Assembly: GCF_000355905.1 (NCBI RefSeq)
Contig: NZ_APLF01000004.1
Coordinates: 1 to 64,000, forward strand
DNA: 64,000 nucleotides
Direction of reading: 5' to 3'
Source of the DNA: Psychroflexus gondwanensis ACAM 44
GTDB taxonomy: Bacteria; Bacteroidota; Bacteroidia; Flavobacteriales; Flavobacteriaceae
Positions 55,782 through 64,000 of the stretch are shown here, in pieces. Each line of letters starts with the position of its first letter. Positions within the stretch are counted from its first letter, which is position 1. The position numbers were made by a program, and so were the translations under genes. Under the pieces are notes generated by a model. The model was given only the letters and a program-made list of their open reading frames with translations. It did no database searches and had not been told where the DNA came from.

Positions 55782-58409
55782 CTATAAGTTCTCCAAACTC
55801 GCTGTGATTGTTTGAATTTGAGCTAAAGCATCAGCTTTCTTTTGCTTCTCAAGATTAACCACTTGTTCTGGAGCATTATTAACAAACCTTTCGTTGGCTA
55901 ACTTTTTATCCACAGATATCAAGAAACCTTCGTAATATTTAAGTTCCTCTTTTAATTTTACCTTTTCTGCCTCTACATCAATAGCCCCTTCCACAGGAAT
56001 AAAGTACTCGTTAGATTTGACTCGAAACGTTAAACTACCTTCAATTGCTGAATCTACATAAGTAAGGTTTTGCAGATTACCCATTTTTTTGATAACAGTA
56101 TCAAAAGCTTTTGATACTGACTCGTTGTTGAGAATCAGAAGGTCAATTTCATTTTTGAAAGCTATATTTTTTTCTTTACGTATGGTTCTTATTCCTGAAA
56201 TGACTTCCGCAGTAAAAGCAAATTCAGGAATAATAGAAGAATCATATTTCTTTTGCTCTGGCCATAAGGATACGGTTAAAGCCTCTGAGGGCTTTCTTTC
56301 AGCAATTTGATGCCATATTTCTTCTGTTACAAATGGCATAAAGGGATGTAATATTTTGAGATTGTCTTCAAATAAGGCAATAGCAGATTCTAGTGTTTTA
56401 GTATCAACAGGCTGTTCGTAACCTGGCTTTATGATTTCTAAAAACCAAGAACAGAAATCGTCCCAAACCAGTTTATAACTTGTCATCAAGGCATCAGAAA
56501 TTCTATATTTTGAATAATGATCTTCTAGCTCTCGTAATTTATCTTGAAAAACAGCTTCATACCATTGTATTGCTGTTTTGGAAGATTCTGGCTGCTCTAT
56601 AGTTTCGCTGACTTCCCAAGAAGTAATCAATTTAAAAGCATTCCAAATTTTATTACTAAAGCCTTTACCCTGTTGGCATAAAGCTTCATCGAATAACAGA
56701 TCATTCCCAGCAGCATTACTCAATAATAAACCTACTCTTACACCATCTGCACTATAATTGTCTATCAATTCTAAAGCATCTGGAGAATTTCCCAAAGATT
56801 TAGACATTTTTTTCCTTTGCTTATCTCGTACTAAGCCTGTGAGGTATACATTTTCAAAGGGCTTCTGACCCGTATATTCATATCCTGCCATAATCATACG
56901 GGCTACCCAGAAAAATAAAATATCTGGACCAGTCACCAAATCGTTGGTAGGATAATAGTATTGGAATTCTTCATTTTCTGGATTTCTTATCCCATCGAAA
57001 ACACTCATAGGCCATAACCAAGAGGAAAACCAGGTATCCAAAACATCACTATCTTGGGTTAAATCTGATAGTGATAATGATTTTCCTGATTTTTCTTTTG
57101 CTAAGTGTAAAGCGTCTTCTTTTGTCTTTGCAACTACATAGTCATTTTCACCATCCCCAAAATAATAAGCTGGAATTTGATGCCCCCACCAAAGCTGTCT
57201 CGATATGTTCCAATCCCGGATATTTTCCATCCAGTGTCGGTAGGTGTTTTCAAACTTCTTGGGGTGAAGGTGAATTTCATCTGATTCCAAGACAGCTGTA
57301 ATCGCAGGTTTTGCTAGATCTTTCATCTTCAAAAACCACTGATCTGACAATCTTGGTTCTATAACGGCCTTCGTCCTTTCCGAGGTACCGACTTTGTTGG
57401 TATAATTTTCAGTTTTAAGCAAGAATCCTTGTTCATCTAATGCTTTAACAAAGTTTGTCCTTGCTACGAAGCGATCTTGACCTTCATAATCTAGTCCAAA
57501 ACTATTTAAGGTGGCATCCTCATTAAAAATATCGTAGACCTCTAAGTTGTGTTTTTCCCCTAATACTTTATCATTTTCATCATGTGCCGGGGTCACTTTA
57601 AGGCAACCCGTTCCAAACTCCATATCCACGTAGTCGTCTTCAATAATTGGGATATGTCTTCCCACGATTGGAACAATAACCTTTTTACCTCTAAGATGAG
57701 AAAATCTAGTATCATTGGGATTAATACAAATAGCAGAATCACCGAAAATAGTCTCTGGCCTTGTGGTTGCTATGGTCAATTTTCCTTCAGAATCTGCTAG
57801 TTGATAAGACACGAAGTAGAGTTTACCTTGTTTTTCTTCATAAATCACTTCTTCATCAGACAAGGTAGTCTTAGCTTCTGGATCCCAATTTACCATGCGA
57901 TAGCCCCGGTAGATCAAGCCTTTATTATGTAAGTCTATAAAGGACTGCACAACCGACTCGTACATATCGTCGTCCAAAGTAAATTTGGTACGCTCCCAAT
58001 CACAAGAAGCTCCTAGCTTTTTTAATTGATTCAAAATTCTACCACCGTAGTCATCGGTCCATTCCCAAGCGTGTTTTAAAAAATCTTCTCGGCTCATGTC
58101 CGCTTTAGAAATTCCATCTGCTTTAAGCTTAGCGACTACTTTAGCTTCCGTAGCAATAGAAGCATGATCTGTTCCGGGTACCCAACAGGCATTTTTACCA
58201 AGTAATCTAGCTCTTCTTACAAGAACATCTTGGATAGTATTATTAAGCATGTGGCCCATGTGTAAAACTCCAGTAACATTTGGCGGAGGAATAACTATGG
58301 AATAAGGTTCTCTTTCATCCACCTCAGAGTGAAAAAAATTATGCTTTTCCCAATAGGAATACCATTTTTGTTCTGCTTCTTTGGAATTATACTTGAGTGT
58401 ACTTGACAT
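55782..58409 (-). CDS. valS: Valyl-tRNA synthetase
   Basis: An 875-residue class I synthetase that charges tRNA-Val. It shows PPPNVTGVLHMGHMLNNT (HIGH), the editing domain with TTRPETIFGDSAICINP, GTDHASIATEAKV, KKMSKSLGNSPD (KMSKS) and a C-terminal coiled coil (about 810-875, EAEKVKLKEELKYYEGF). The length is usual. Confidence 0.98.
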   Translation of the reverse strand: MSSTLKYNSKEAEQKWYSYWEKHNFFHSEVDEREPYSIVIPPPNVTGVLHMGHMLNNTIQDVLVRRARLLGKNACWVPGTDHASIATEAKVVAKLKADGISKADMSREDFLKHAWEWTDDYGGRILNQLKKLGASCDWERTKFTLDDDMYESVVQSFIDLHNKGLIYRGYRMVNWDPEAKTTLSDEEVIYEEKQGKLYFVSYQLADSEGKLTIATTRPETIFGDSAICINPNDTRFSHLRGKKVIVPIVGRHIPIIEDDYVDMEFGTGCLKVTPAHDENDKVLGEKHNLEVYDIFNEDATLNSFGLDYEGQDRFVARTNFVKALDEQGFLLKTENYTNKVGTSERTKAVIEPRLSDQWFLKMKDLAKPAITAVLESDEIHLHPKKFENTYRHWMENIRDWNISRQLWWGHQIPAYYFGDGENDYVVAKTKEDALHLAKEKSGKSLSLSDLTQDSDVLDTWFSSWLWPMSVFDGIRNPENEEFQYYYPTNDLVTGPDILFFWVARMIMAGYEYTGQKPFENVYLTGLVRDKQRKKMSKSLGNSPDALELIDNYSADGVRVGLLLSNAAGNDLLFDEALCQQGKGFSNKIWNAFKLITSWEVSETIEQPESSKTAIQWYEAVFQDKLRELEDHYSKYRISDALMTSYKLVWDDFCSWFLEIIKPGYEQPVDTKTLESAIALFEDNLKILHPFMPFVTEEIWHQIAERKPSEALTVSLWPEQKKYDSSIIPEFAFTAEVISGIRTIRKEKNIAFKNEIDLLILNNESVSKAFDTVIKKMGNLQNLTYVDSAIEGSLTFRVKSNEYFIPVEGAIDVEAEKVKLKEELKYYEGFLISVDKKLANERFVNNAPEQVVNLEKQKKADALAQIQTITASLENL

Positions 58410-58432
58410 GGTTGAGTAAATATTTGAATCCG

Positions 58433-58440
58433 CAAAATTA
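58433..58440 (-). promoter_or_regulatory. Candidate -7 element of valS
   Basis: On the minus strand TAATTTTG (58440-58433) matches TAnnTTTG, 23 bases before the ATG. A TTTG is present, but only 12 bases away. Confidence 0.4.
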
Positions 58441-58524
58441 CTGATAAGTCCACAAACTAAAAAAATTAAGAATTGAATTATCTGAAGAATTTTAAGATTA
58501 GAAATTCTTGACTATATTTACTCT

Positions 58525-58896
58525 ATGAAAAACTTTACATTCCTATGTTTTCTATGGTTTCATTTCATAACGTTTGGGCAAAACCCTGAAGGTTTAAGCT
58601 TCGAAGCTACAACTTATGATTTTGGAACTATAGAGTCAAAAACCAACGCAAAAGCAGTATTTAAGTTCGAGAATATCTCAAATTCTGCTATTGAAATTTT
58701 AAAAATACATGGCCAAGGCCATTGTATAGAAATCGACTCTTCTAGTTTAAGAACTTATGCCCCAAAAGAGAGAGGTGAAATTTTAATTTCTTATAACATT
58801 AGCTGTAAGGGTCCTATCCGAAGAACGGTAAGCGTATTTACATCTCAAAAAGAGAATACCATTACTTTAAAACTTATTGGAAAAGTCTCTGAATAA
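58525..58896 (+). CDS. DUF1573 secreted protein
   Basis: A 123-residue exported protein (signal peptide ending HFITFGQ) with one DUF1573 domain. FEATTYDFGTIESKTNAKAVFKFENISNSAIEIL is the usual Ig-like pattern. Members are periplasmic or surface proteins of unknown role. It converges with the next gene, leaving 7 bases between stops. A near-promoter TATATTTA ends 4 bases before the ATG. Confidence 0.88.
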   Translation: MKNFTFLCFLWFHFITFGQNPEGLSFEATTYDFGTIESKTNAKAVFKFENISNSAIEILKIHGQGHCIEIDSSSLRTYAPKERGEILISYNISCKGPIRRTVSVFTSQKENTITLKLIGKVSE

Positions 58897-58903
58897 AATT
58901 TAT

Positions 58904-60238
58904 TTAATTAAGCTGGGATCTCAAAATGATAGTTCTTTTTAAGGTGACATCTCCCCTTTTCAAGATGATCTTAACGCGTTCTCCCTCATCACCGCTAAGT
59001 AATTGATTAATTTTATCAAGACCTAAAGCAGTGATTGATTTGCCATTCATTTTTAAGATCCTATCCCCTATTTGAATATCAATTTCTGAAGATGGGGAAT
59101 TAGGTCTTATATTAGCTACGTTTAGAATTTTTGAAATTTGCAATCGAATACTAAATTGTTCTGCAGAATTCGTTTTGGCATAACTCGACCTAGCTTGATC
59201 ATTTACTCTAACTCTTAATGGCGTTTTAAAGGTATTAATTTCGTCACCTATATATTGGAGAAATAATCCACTCCTGTCATAATTGAAACTATCGTTAAAA
59301 TCACTATTGGGTTTCAAATAGATATTTTGATTTCTATAATCAAAAAAAGTTACAAATCGTCTTAAAACTTCAGCTCCTAGAATTCCATTTTTATAAAGAT
59401 CGGCTGTAAACAATTGAGCCGATACAGAATCTAAGTATGCAGTTCTCGGTTCAATTAATCTGTAATCTCCCAATTGTACTGACTTAGCTTTAGACCGCAT
59501 GCCTTCAACCACACTTTCTAATCCATAACCTATATAATCAAAAAATGAATCATCAGGAGCAACTACGTCTTTATTTTCAAAAATCCAAAACGCATCACTA
59601 GATCCAGTATCAATTAAGAAAACTAATTCTTTTTCTGTACCATCTTTAAATTCTACCGGGATTTGAATATGAGGCTTTTTTCTTATAAACCGGAAATGAA
59701 TTTTATCAAAAGCATTAAGTTTTCTTTTAAATTTATCGTGTTGATACAGCCGAAGTTCATTTCGATTATAATTTAACCTTAAAATAAAATCTTTTAGAAA
59801 TTCGTAGCCTATGATACCTTGAACGTTAATACCCAGTTTACTAGAAAGATCGAATCTAGGATCAGTAATAAAGTAAACTTCTTGTTTTTCTCCGCGTACG
59901 GATCCAAAATCTATGATATTATTTGTCGTTCTAAACGCTTTTACTGGCTCTGAACTTCCTAAGCTCCTCAACGAAATATATTCCGCCTCTACTAAAGATA
60001 AAGAATCCTTAACTTGGCCAAATACTTTCGTTTTATTAACCCCTGTATCGAGTAAAAAGTTAACTGATTCTCCATTAAGCAAAGCTGATAATATGATAAG
60101 ATTGTTGATTGATCTGAACTTTAAATCCACAGCTCTTTTTCCTTCATCTTTAAATTTGAATTGATTTTGAGTAAAGCAATAGTGATGATAAAATAGACTG
60201 CAGAAAACAACACTCCAAAACCATTTATTTTTCTTCAT
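58904..60238 (-). CDS. Aspartyl protease with PDZ domain
   Basis: A 444-residue exported protein with two retropepsin-like aspartyl protease halves and a C-terminal PDZ domain. The catalytic motifs are FLLDTGVNKTK (about 48) and FLIDTGSSDAFW (about 215), each followed by a GAEVLRRF/GYEFLKDF segment. The PDZ covers about 365-444 (SEIDIQIGDRILKMNGKSI). Such proteins are found throughout Bacteroidota; substrates are unknown. ATG 60238 is chosen for its signal peptide; a longer frame reaches 60358. Confidence 0.9.
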   Translation of the reverse strand: MKKNKWFWSVVFCSLFYHHYCFTQNQFKFKDEGKRAVDLKFRSINNLIILSALLNGESVNFLLDTGVNKTKVFGQVKDSLSLVEAEYISLRSLGSSEPVKAFRTTNNIIDFGSVRGEKQEVYFITDPRFDLSSKLGINVQGIIGYEFLKDFILRLNYNRNELRLYQHDKFKRKLNAFDKIHFRFIRKKPHIQIPVEFKDGTEKELVFLIDTGSSDAFWIFENKDVVAPDDSFFDYIGYGLESVVEGMRSKAKSVQLGDYRLIEPRTAYLDSVSAQLFTADLYKNGILGAEVLRRFVTFFDYRNQNIYLKPNSDFNDSFNYDRSGLFLQYIGDEINTFKTPLRVRVNDQARSSYAKTNSAEQFSIRLQISKILNVANIRPNSPSSEIDIQIGDRILKMNGKSITALGLDKINQLLSGDEGERVKIILKRGDVTLKRTIILRSQLN

Positions 60239-60381
60239 AATTTTAAAATACAAAACATTTAAAATGCAAAATAAAATTAGGTATAATTTTAATAAGCTTT
60301 TAAAGCTTTTCACATGGATTTGAAGATTGTGAATCTTGCAGTTACTAATTAAAATCACGACATTTGCTCAAAAACTACACT

Positions 60382-61575
60382 ATGCCTAAAATATCTTCTA
60401 AGGGGCTTAATATGCCTCAATCTCCAATACGTAAGTTAGCTCCTTTTGCCGATAGAGCAATAGAGGAAGGGAAAAAAATATATTTCCTGAATATTGGTCA
60501 ACCAGACATTTCAACTCCAAAAGTAGCCTTGGATGCTGTCAAGAACAATGACCTTGATATTTTGTCTTACAGTCCCTCATCGGGGTTTGAATCTTACAAG
60601 AAGAAGTTAGCCAAGTATTATGTAGAAAATGGTATTGATATTGAGGCAGATGATCTTATCGTTACTACAGGCGGGTCTGAAGCACTTCTTTTTACTATGG
60701 GAAGCATCACAGACCCAGGAGACGAAGTTATAATCCCTGAGCCTTTTTATGCAAATTATAATGGCTTTGCAGTAGCCTCTGGTGTTATTGTAAAACCAGT
60801 AGAGTCACACTTTGAAGATAATTTTGCCTTACCTCCAATAAGCGAATTTGAAAAACAGATTACAGAAAAAACGAAAGCTATAATTATTTGTAATCCAGGA
60901 AATCCTACAGGCTATTTATATACAAAAGATGAGATTCAAAAACTTGCAGATCTTGCTTTAAAACATGACCTTTTTATCGTAGCCGACGAAGTTTACAGAG
61001 AATTTGTCTACGACGGTGAAGAGCACTATTCTATTATGAGTTTGCCAGAGTTAAAGAATCATGCGATCATGGTAGATTCTGTCTCTAAGCGATATAGTAT
61101 GTGTGGAGCTAGAATAGGATGTATGGTTTCTAAAAATAAAGAGTTAATGGCTACAGCTCTAAAGTTTGCTCAAGCCAGACTAAGTCCACCTACCTTTGCT
61201 CAAATTGCCAGTGAAGCTGCTCTAGAGACTAAGAAAGACTACTTTACAGAAGTAAATGAAGAATATACAAGCAGAAGAGATACCCTTATCGAAGCTCTTG
61301 AAGATATTAAAGGTGTGAAAGTCGCTAAACCCAAAGGTGCTTTTTACTGTGTTGCAGAATTACCCGTAGAAGATACCGAAGATTTTGCTAAGTGGATGCT
61401 GTCTGAGTTCGATGTTAATGGTGAAACCGTTATGGTGGCTCCAGCAGCTGGCTTCTACTCCACTCCCCATACGGGAATGAATCAAATTAGAATTGCTTAT
61501 GTTCTTGAAAAACAAAACTTACTCAAAGCAGTTGCCATTATAAAAATGGCCCTACAAGCTTACGCGAAAAGATAA
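60382..61575 (+). CDS. Pyridoxal-phosphate aminotransferase, class I
   Basis: A 397-residue aminotransferase of the aspartate aminotransferase superfamily. It shows NIGQPDISTPK, TTGGSEALLFTMG, ICNPGNPTGYLYTKDEI, VADEVYREFVYDG and the PLP lysine in SVSKRYSMCGARIGCM. Aspartate is the likely amino donor, but the substrate is not fixed by sequence. ATG 60382 replaces an upstream TTG because it fits the family. murB begins directly after its stop. Confidence 0.93.
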   Translation: MPKISSKGLNMPQSPIRKLAPFADRAIEEGKKIYFLNIGQPDISTPKVALDAVKNNDLDILSYSPSSGFESYKKKLAKYYVENGIDIEADDLIVTTGGSEALLFTMGSITDPGDEVIIPEPFYANYNGFAVASGVIVKPVESHFEDNFALPPISEFEKQITEKTKAIIICNPGNPTGYLYTKDEIQKLADLALKHDLFIVADEVYREFVYDGEEHYSIMSLPELKNHAIMVDSVSKRYSMCGARIGCMVSKNKELMATALKFAQARLSPPTFAQIASEAALETKKDYFTEVNEEYTSRRDTLIEALEDIKGVKVAKPKGAFYCVAELPVEDTEDFAKWMLSEFDVNGETVMVAPAAGFYSTPHTGMNQIRIAYVLEKQNLLKAVAIIKMALQAYAKR

Positions 61576-62592
61576 ATGAAGTTGAAAAAAAATATTTCTT
61601 TAAAACCCTATAATACCTTCGGGGTAGATGTAAAGGCTCATCAATTCATCTCCGTAAAACACGAGGATGAATTGATTGAAATATTGAAACGATTTTATGC
61701 CTCAGAATTGTTTGTCTTGGGCGGTGGAAGTAATATGCTTCTCACTAGGGATATTACGGATACTGTTCTCCATGTTAACTTAAAAGGTATTGAAGTTTTA
61801 GAGGAAACAGACTCTCATGTTTTAGTAAAAGCCGCAGCAGGTGAAGACTGGCATGACTTTGTCATTTATTGTCTTGAAAAAGACTATGGTGGACTTGAAA
61901 ACCTTTCCCTTATCCCTGGAAATGTAGGGACTTCACCTGTTCAAAACATTGGAGCTTACGGAGTCGAACTAAAAGATGTAATGTCTTACTGTGAGACTAT
62001 TAATAGACAGACTTTAGCCAAAAAAAGATTTTACACAGAAGATTGTAAATTTGACTATAGGAATTCCATATTCAAGTCAAAGCTTAAAAATCAATTCATT
62101 ATCACAAGTGTGGTTTTCAAACTGACCAAAAACAACCATCATCTTAAATTAGATTATGGCTCATTAAAAACTGAACTTGAGTCTCAAAATATCACTCAAC
62201 CTACTATAAAAGATGTTTCTAAAGCTGTTGTCTCCATTCGCCAATCGAAATTACCAGACCCCAAAGAAATAGGGAATAGCGGGAGTTTTTTTAAAAATCC
62301 CATTGTGAATGAAGAAACTTTCAATAGAATTCAACATGAATTCCCCAACTTACCTCACTATAAAATAGATGCCAAATCTATCAAAATCCCTGCAGGTTGG
62401 CTTATAGAAAATGCCGGTCTTAAGGGCTATCGGAAAGGAGATGCTGGAGTTCATAAAAAACAAGCCTTGGTATTGGTGAATTACGGGGGTGCAAGTGGAA
62501 AAGATATTCATGCAGTCTCCGAGCTCGTTCAAAAAGAAGTACAAAAGAAATTTAATATCCATCTTGAGAATGAAGTCAATATTTACAAGTAA
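61576..62592 (+). CDS. murB: UDP-N-acetylenolpyruvoylglucosamine reductase
   Basis: A 338-residue FAD enzyme that makes UDP-MurNAc for peptidoglycan. It opens with ISLKPYNTFGVDVKAHQF, and has LGGGSNMLLT, LENLSLIPGNVGTSPVQNIGAYGVELK, CKFDYRNSIFKSK and SGSFFKNPIV. It is type I by the insert. It begins immediately after the aminotransferase stop, so both are one transcript. Confidence 0.98.
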   Translation: MKLKKNISLKPYNTFGVDVKAHQFISVKHEDELIEILKRFYASELFVLGGGSNMLLTRDITDTVLHVNLKGIEVLEETDSHVLVKAAAGEDWHDFVIYCLEKDYGGLENLSLIPGNVGTSPVQNIGAYGVELKDVMSYCETINRQTLAKKRFYTEDCKFDYRNSIFKSKLKNQFIITSVVFKLTKNNHHLKLDYGSLKTELESQNITQPTIKDVSKAVVSIRQSKLPDPKEIGNSGSFFKNPIVNEETFNRIQHEFPNLPHYKIDAKSIKIPAGWLIENAGLKGYRKGDAGVHKKQALVLVNYGGASGKDIHAVSELVQKEVQKKFNIHLENEVNIYK

Positions 62593-62661
62593 GAATAATA
62601 AAGGCTTCGTTAAAAATTTGAGATAAATTCCCATTTCTTTAGAGATGATATCAACTTTTAT

Positions 62662-62669
62662 TAAATTTG
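62662..62669 (+). promoter_or_regulatory. -7 promoter element abutting a start codon
   Basis: TAAATTTG matches TAnnTTTG and ends 4 bases before ATG 62674. As at purK, a leaderless mRNA is suggested. Confidence 0.5.
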
Positions 62670-62673
62670 CATT

Positions 62674-62880
62674 ATGAAACTATTATTGATCACAATTGTA
62701 CTTTTAGGATTAGCAGTTGCAGGAATTGCTATAAAAATTTGGGGAAAGAAAGAAGGTAAATTCGCTGGAACCTGTGCAAGCCAAAGTCCATTTTTAAACA
62801 AAAGTGGTGACGCTTGTAATTTCTGTGGTAAAATGCCAGATGAGCAAACCGATTGTAACGGTTCAGAGAAAACCAAGTAA
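62674..62880 (+). CDS. Small membrane or secreted protein with conserved cysteines
   Basis: A 68-residue protein with one N-terminal hydrophobic segment (LLLITIVLLGLAVAGIAI) and a cysteine-rich tail GTCASQSPFLN and ACNFCGKMPDEQTDC. The four cysteines could bind metal or form disulfides. Homologues in flavobacteria are annotated membrane or secreted protein, without a known role. It precedes the glycosyltransferase gene by 18 bases. Confidence 0.8.
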   Translation: MKLLLITIVLLGLAVAGIAIKIWGKKEGKFAGTCASQSPFLNKSGDACNFCGKMPDEQTDCNGSEKTK

Positions 62881-62898
62881 CCCTATTAATACTTAAGG

Positions 62899-63999
62899 TT
62901 GAAATTTATACTACTCCTATTTATAATTTCAACCCTAATTTCTGTAGTCTCGCAATTCAAATATTTAAAAAGGATTTCGAACTACAAGAAAACTCCCTTT
63001 AAACCTCATCAAGATAAACGTCCAGTTAGCATAATTATTTGTGCTAAAAATGAAGAGGTAAATCTATCTTCTAATTTAGAATTTATCCTGAATCAACACT
63101 ATCCAACCTTTGAAGTTATTGTAGTAAATGATTATTCTACCGATTCGACCTCGGAAGTTATTAAAACATTCCAAAACAACTATCCGAACCTTAGGCTTAT
63201 TCATGCTATAGATGAGAACTCCAAATCTAAACGCAGTGCTTTAAAGCTAGGTATTCTCAAATCTAAATACAATAGAATTTTACTTACAGATGCAGATTGT
63301 AAGCCAACATCTAAATTTTGGATAACAGAAATGAATACGTGCTTAACTAAAAAGTTCAATTGTGTTCTGGGCTATTCGCCTTATGAATACAAGTCCACGT
63401 TTTTGAATAAAATGATTCAATGGGAAACTCTTCAAACTGGAATTCTTTACTCATATCGTGCTATAGAAGGTAAAGCTTATATGTCGGTGGGCAGAAACGT
63501 AATGTATCAGAAATCATTTTTTTTAGAAAGTGAAAATTTTGAAAAGGAAAGAGGCCTTACTTCAGGTGACGATGATTTATTAATTCAGAATATTAAAGAC
63601 AAGTCTAAAATCAGCTTGTGCCTAAATCCAGAGAGCTTTGTTTTAAGCCAACCAAAAACGACCTGGAAATCATGGTGGAAACAAAAGCAAAGACATTATT
63701 CGACCTCTCCATTTTACGATAAATCAAGCCAACTATTTCTTGGAGGTTACCATTTTTCTCAGTTTTTATTTTGGTCAACATTTTTAATACTTTGTTTGAG
63801 CAAAGAGTGGATGCCAGCGCTATTTATATTTGGAATAGCAATTGTTGCCAAATCCTTAATAACAGTTCAATTTGAAAAGGTTTTTAAAGTTCCAAAGTCT
63901 GTTTTATGGATATGGCCTATCTTAGAAGCGAGTTTACTCATTTTACAAATGGGAATAGGAATAAGCGGAATTTTTCAAAAACAGAAATCTTGGCAGTAA
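62899..63999 (+). CDS. Membrane glycosyltransferase family 2
   Basis: A 366-residue membrane protein. An N-terminal helix (about 1-20) leads to a GT2 domain (VSIIICAKNEEVNLSSN, VIVVNDYSTDSTSEVI, LLTDADCKP with the metal-binding D-x-D, SGDDDLLIQN, and WWKQKQRHYSTS, a Q-x-x-R-W-like motif). Two or three C-terminal helices follow. It is of the processive or cellulose-synthase-like type; the sugar donor is unknown. The start is TTG, the only candidate in place. It ends one base before the window edge and is complete. Confidence 0.88.
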   Translation: MKFILLLFIISTLISVVSQFKYLKRISNYKKTPFKPHQDKRPVSIIICAKNEEVNLSSNLEFILNQHYPTFEVIVVNDYSTDSTSEVIKTFQNNYPNLRLIHAIDENSKSKRSALKLGILKSKYNRILLTDADCKPTSKFWITEMNTCLTKKFNCVLGYSPYEYKSTFLNKMIQWETLQTGILYSYRAIEGKAYMSVGRNVMYQKSFFLESENFEKERGLTSGDDDLLIQNIKDKSKISLCLNPESFVLSQPKTTWKSWWKQKQRHYSTSPFYDKSSQLFLGGYHFSQFLFWSTFLILCLSKEWMPALFIFGIAIVAKSLITVQFEKVFKVPKSVLWIWPILEASLLILQMGIGISGIFQKQKSWQ

Positions 64000-64000
64000 A

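Noticed and set aside
1-64000. CRISPR array, tRNA or rRNA genes, complete insertion sequence, prophage
   Set aside because: No direct-repeat array, cloverleaf, rRNA motif, transposase or phage gene was recognised on either strand.

Overview
The window is chromosomal DNA of a Bacteroidota bacterium, most likely a member of the Flavobacteriaceae. The evidence is a SusC/SusD pair, several lipoproteins with acidic residues after the lipobox cysteine, two genes carrying type IX secretion (T9SS) type A C-terminal sorting domains, promoters of the TAnnTTTG type, no Shine-Dalgarno sequences, AT-rich DNA, and flavobacterial gene orders such as rsfS-ftsH-LUD-cdsA-psd-acyl-CoA-binding protein and pyrR-pyrB-STAS-like-rnz. 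The genus cannot be settled from sequence reading alone.

Layout. 1-6141: a partial gene, a GC-richer relic, and a three-gene envelope operon on the minus strand (SusC, SusD, anchored lipoprotein). 6442-14764: small secreted and outer-membrane proteins around a LytS/LytR-type two-component system, including a gene interrupted by an in-frame amber codon. 15199-16971: typA. 17168-18138: a decayed MoeB/ThiF-rhodanese gene split by a palindromic element and lacking its 5' third. 18135-21308: a thioredoxin-fold lipoprotein and an ABC-F ATPase. 21377-23715: dapF-GNAT-mltG. 23842-31010: HtrA protease, hpt-adk-obg, a sensor kinase, purK-purE and a DUF4136 lipoprotein. 31161-38046: a minus-strand series pyrR-pyrB-STAS-like-rnz-pdxH-sixA-ppk1-ppx. 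38231-42767: dnaK, L-serine dehydratase and a cyclophilin-FKBP fusion. 42768-46359: a very AT-rich island with a T9SS-type metzincin pseudogene and an intact T9SS-type leucine-rich protein. 46438-49851: Smr protein, GH3-like protein, DUF2797 protein and ribosomal protein S21. 49942-55735: birA, then the rsfS/ftsH and lipid genes. 55782-63999: valS, a DUF1573 protein, an aspartyl protease with PDZ, an aminotransferase with murB, a small membrane protein and a family 2 glycosyltransferase.

Most of the window is housekeeping: nucleotide synthesis, protein quality control, peptidoglycan and phospholipid synthesis, and polyphosphate metabolism. The accessory interest lies in three decayed genes (10574-10906, 17168-18138, 43072-45440), in long inverted repeats, in operon arrangements that suggest functional coupling (sixA-ppk1; a STAS-like protein between pyrB and rnz; a LUD protein after ftsH), and in promoter elements so close to start codons that leaderless mRNAs are suggested. 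No CRISPR array, tRNA, rRNA, prophage, complete insertion sequence or recognisable defence system was found, and no clearly new multi-gene system could be supported.
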